From positions 1 to 64,000 of the forward strand of contig CANPWL010000003.1 in NCBI GenBank assembly GCA_947584375.1: a stretch of 64,000 nucleotides of DNA. Reading direction: 5' to 3'. The DNA comes from an uncultured Clostridia bacterium (GTDB lineage: Bacteria; Bacillota; Clostridia; Oscillospirales; Ruminococcaceae). Below the pieces are notes generated by a model that saw only the letters and a program-made list of their open reading frames with translations, had not been told where the DNA came from and ran no database searches. Within the stretch, counting starts at the first letter, position 1, and every line of letters starts with the position of its first letter. The position numbers and the translations under genes were made by a program. This document shows positions 61,044-64,000 of this stretch, one piece after another.

Positions 61044-63011
61044 TTAATAAAGTCCGAATAATCTGAGCAGCTTTTGCCAGAATGTAAGCTTTTCTTTTGT
61101 ATCAGATTTCTCTGATTTTTCTTCCTTCACTTCGATTTTATCTGTTTTTATCACAAACTGTACAGAAGAAACATTTGTGTTTTTCTCAGAAACAAACGAA
61201 TCGGTTTTGCTGTCAGACCCGCTGATCGACTCAATTATATCGTCTATCTTGTTATTGATTTTTTTATCCATTCCGGATGTTTTGGATTTTATTTTATCCG
61301 TACCTTCATAAAGCTCTCCCGCACCGTCATACAGTTTTGAAATACCGCTGTATAAGCTTGAGATACCTCCGTTAAAATCTTTTGTTCCGTCAACCAATGA
61401 GTTACTTCCTTCAGCAAGGTCAGAAGCTCCGCTTTTGATCTTAGAATATCCCTTTACAATTTTTTTAACACCGCCGGTGTAGGATCTTATTCCGCCGTCC
61501 AGCGTTTTATATTGTTTTACTAATGTATCAATCCCATCGGATAATTTAGAAATGTTTACAAGCATAGTGCTTAAGCTGTTTGCAAGTTTATTTATAGATT
61601 TGTCAAATTCAACGTATTTTGTTTCAAGCTGTTCTAACCCTGAGTAAAGCTCAGAAACTCCGCCGGATAAACCGTTAAGGTATTGTTCAACGCCTGTTAT
61701 CATACCGTTGCTTCCTGTCAGTAAAGCTACAATATCCGTAAGCTGAGAAATCTGCGCCTGCAATTCTTCAGCCTGTTCTTTATACATTTCGTTTCCTTGG
61801 ATTTTTTCCAGCGTTTCTTTTAACTGTGAAATCTGTGCAGTTAGACTTTCAATTGCCTGAGAGTTTCCAAAAGAAAGCTTATCGATATCAAGTCCGTTAG
61901 CAGACATTGCCGCTTTATATTGTGCATATCCAAGATTACTTTTCAGCTTTGACGCACCGCTTTTAAGATTTTTAATTGCAGTTTTAATTTGTCCGGAAGC
62001 AGACGTCAGTTTTTTAATATCTTCTTTGTCAGCAGAAACTGAGTCAAGAGAAGTTTGAATTTTCTTCAATGCACTTTTTATCTGTGCAGAGCCGCCGGTA
62101 AGATTTTTTGATTGTGTATTAAGTTTATCAAGTCCGATTTGAAGTGTGTTTATACCGGATGCCAGGTCATCAACTCCATTATCAAGACTCTTTGTTCCCC
62201 CATATAAATTTGAGGAGCTTTTTTTTAGAGTATTTCCTCCATTCTTCAAATCAGTAGAACCATTGTAAACCTGCTTTGCACCGTTATCGATTTTATCTAT
62301 TCCATTATTGAGGGTACTTATTTTGTCTGTAATTTCACTGCTGTCGACATCTAGGTCAAGATTCATTTTTATTCCGTTAATTGAAACCGCAGACATTTCA
62401 AAGTTTTTGACCTTTGCAGTTATCGTTGTATCAATTCCCTTATTAGGAAGGATCGTGTATGTAAGCTGTTTACTGCTTCCTACATTTGCAATAGTTGCGT
62501 CATCAGCGGTGATTTTTGAACATAGCTTGGTGTCAAGAGTGAATGATGCCTGCAATGCATAACTGTTGAAAAAATCTGCTTTACAGTTTTCGTTTTTCTC
62601 TACTGAAAACTTTATTTCCAGATCTCCGCTTTTACCTGCTATCTCATCAGCAGTCATTTCAGTTCCGTCAAGAAAATATCTAATAGATATTTTCCATGGG
62701 ATCTCAACATCGGTCATAGTACCTTGCATATACGCCTTTTCGGAATCCGTAGAAAATGTTATTTTATCGCCGTCAGCGCTTATTTTATCGCTTGTGTTAA
62801 GCAATTTAACATTGTTATATTCTCCGTAGTCGGTAATATTTCCTCTGTTAAAAATGCTGACTGCGTAAACCCCGTCAACCGAACCGTCAGCTTTCGTCAT
62901 AATATAAATAACTTCTTCTTTTGCTGAAGATTCCGCTGATACCGGCAATGCAACAGACATAAAAATCAGCACTGAAAGCGTTAAAGAAATTATTTTGTTT
63001 AAAAGCTTCAT
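61044..63011 (-). CDS. Secreted heptad-repeat (YhgE/Pip-like) protein with C-terminal TM
   Basis: Signal peptide; repeated (xxG)xxxLxxG heptads (LYSGISKLYDGAGELYEGTDKIKS). Confidence 0.8.
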   Translation of the reverse strand: MKLLNKIISLTLSVLIFMSVALPVSAESSAKEEVIYIMTKADGSVDGVYAVSIFNRGNITDYGEYNNVKLLNTSDKISADGDKITFSTDSEKAYMQGTMTDVEIPWKISIRYFLDGTEMTADEIAGKSGDLEIKFSVEKNENCKADFFNSYALQASFTLDTKLCSKITADDATIANVGSSKQLTYTILPNKGIDTTITAKVKNFEMSAVSINGIKMNLDLDVDSSEITDKISTLNNGIDKIDNGAKQVYNGSTDLKNGGNTLKKSSSNLYGGTKSLDNGVDDLASGINTLQIGLDKLNTQSKNLTGGSAQIKSALKKIQTSLDSVSADKEDIKKLTSASGQIKTAIKNLKSGASKLKSNLGYAQYKAAMSANGLDIDKLSFGNSQAIESLTAQISQLKETLEKIQGNEMYKEQAEELQAQISQLTDIVALLTGSNGMITGVEQYLNGLSGGVSELYSGLEQLETKYVEFDKSINKLANSLSTMLVNISKLSDGIDTLVKQYKTLDGGIRSYTGGVKKIVKGYSKIKSGASDLAEGSNSLVDGTKDFNGGISSLYSGISKLYDGAGELYEGTDKIKSKTSGMDKKINNKIDDIIESISGSDSKTDSFVSEKNTNVSSVQFVIKTDKIEVKEEKSEKSDTKEKLTFWQKLLRLFGLY

Positions 63012-63024
63012 CACAATCACCTCG

Positions 63025-64000
63025 TCAATTATTATAAAAATCAATATTTTTTGTAGTTTTTCTGATGACTCCGTCTAAAAGGAAAAGAAGTCCGGGCAAT
63101 ACAAACATTACTATTGCCAATGAAAACAGCGTTCCTCTGCCTATGAAAAATCCAAGCTGGGCAAGCAGTCCGTGAGTTGAGAAACGCCCCAGGAGAAAGC
63201 CTACAACCGTAAGTACGCTTCCCGATGTTAGAACTGAAAGTGTGCATGAGGAAATCACGCTGACAATTGCTTGTTTTTTAGGCATTTTTTGGCGGAATTC
63301 CATATACCTGTCTGTCATAAGGATTGCATAATCTACTGTTGCGCCAAGCTGGATAGAGCTGATTATCAAGTAAGCAATATAGAAAATTGTACTACCGTTA
63401 AAATAAGGAATCGATAAATTCAGCCATATAGCTGTTTCAATGCCTATAACAAGGATAATCGGAAGAGTAACTGATTTCATAGTAAACAGAAGCACTATGA
63501 AAACCGCCGCAATTGCTATCAGATTGACTTTCATCATATCGCTTGTAACCGTATTCATCAAATCAAATGTACTTACTCCGTTTCCTGCAAGATAATATTC
63601 GTCTTGATAGAAGCTTTCAGCAGTGCTTCTTATTTTCTCCACGAGTTCAAACGTATCTTCACCCTCATAATCAGTATCAAGACTTATGACCATACGGCTG
63701 AAATTGTCTGAAACAAGCATCGACAGAGTATCGTCATCAATATATTCTTCAGGGATCTCCTCGCCTACTGTATCAACATATGAGAGAATGTTAGTTACCT
63801 GCGGAAGCTTTTTGAGTTCATACGAAAGCTCTTTTATTTTTGCATTATCACCGTTAGGAACCATTAATACGTATGTATCGCTTTTTCCGAAAACGTTTTC
63901 TATCAATGCGGTGTCTGCACCCAGCTTAGTTTTCTCGTTAAAAATGTGTGCAGAGCCGTAATAGTAATCGTTAGAATTAGAAGCCAGAAAAGAAGGAACA
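63025..64000 (-). CDS. MMPL/RND-family transporter, 5' end beyond window
   Basis: Frame stays open to 64000 (...SNDYYYGSAHIFNEKTKLGADTALIENVFGKSDTYVLMVPNGDN); GATVDYAILMTDRYMEFR motif. Confidence 0.9.
   Translation of the reverse strand, partial: VPSFLASNSNDYYYGSAHIFNEKTKLGADTALIENVFGKSDTYVLMVPNGDNAKIKELSYELKKLPQVTNILSYVDTVGEEIPEEYIDDDTLSMLVSDNFSRMVISLDTDYEGEDTFELVEKIRSTAESFYQDEYYLAGNGVSTFDLMNTVTSDMMKVNLIAIAAVFIVLLFTMKSVTLPIILVIGIETAIWLNLSIPYFNGSTIFYIAYLIISSIQLGATVDYAILMTDRYMEFRQKMPKKQAIVSVISSCTLSVLTSGSVLTVVGFLLGRFSTHGLLAQLGFFIGRGTLFSLAIVMFVLPGLLFLLDGVIRKTTKNIDFYNN

Overview
This 64 kb window is a low-GC Firmicutes chromosome segment that looks like a Ruminococcus/Oscillospiraceae relative. 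That assignment rests on SpoIIID, the GH5/GH59 enzymes and gene content; no search was run. It is mostly housekeeping: leuCDB with a ybjQ insertion, leuA behind a T-box, aroE-aroK-ilvD, pyrC-pyrF-trmL-degV, pgk-tpiA-gpmI, two GH5 cellulases, a GH59-like glycosidase, ahcY, PBP1A, asnB, L10 leader-rplJ-rplL, pyrG, proBA, an MMPL/heptad-repeat pair, and a Pro-Thr-Tyr tRNA cluster. I saw no rRNA, CRISPR array, transposase or integrase. Four non-coding signals stand out. (1) In six genes (aroK, pyrF, degV, a GH5 gene, an rlmL-like gene, pyrG) the Shine-Dalgarno lies about 30-45 nt upstream of the start codon. It is followed at once by a compact hairpin, and the hairpin ends 8-11 nt before the AUG. 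(2) About 0.55 kb at 45.02-45.56 kb is densely self-complementary, has a near-consensus promoter, precedes a 43-codon ORF and sits beside the tRNA cluster. It is a candidate large structured ncRNA of the general ROOL/GOLLD/OLE size class. (3) A 71-86 nt dispersed element with a GCAACG-GTGA-CGTTGC hairpin occurs three times, downstream of degV (two copies, one forming the degV C-terminus) and downstream of leuA. (4) A 47-bp perfect promoter duplication plus matching terminators flanks a PASTA-bearing GH5 gene.
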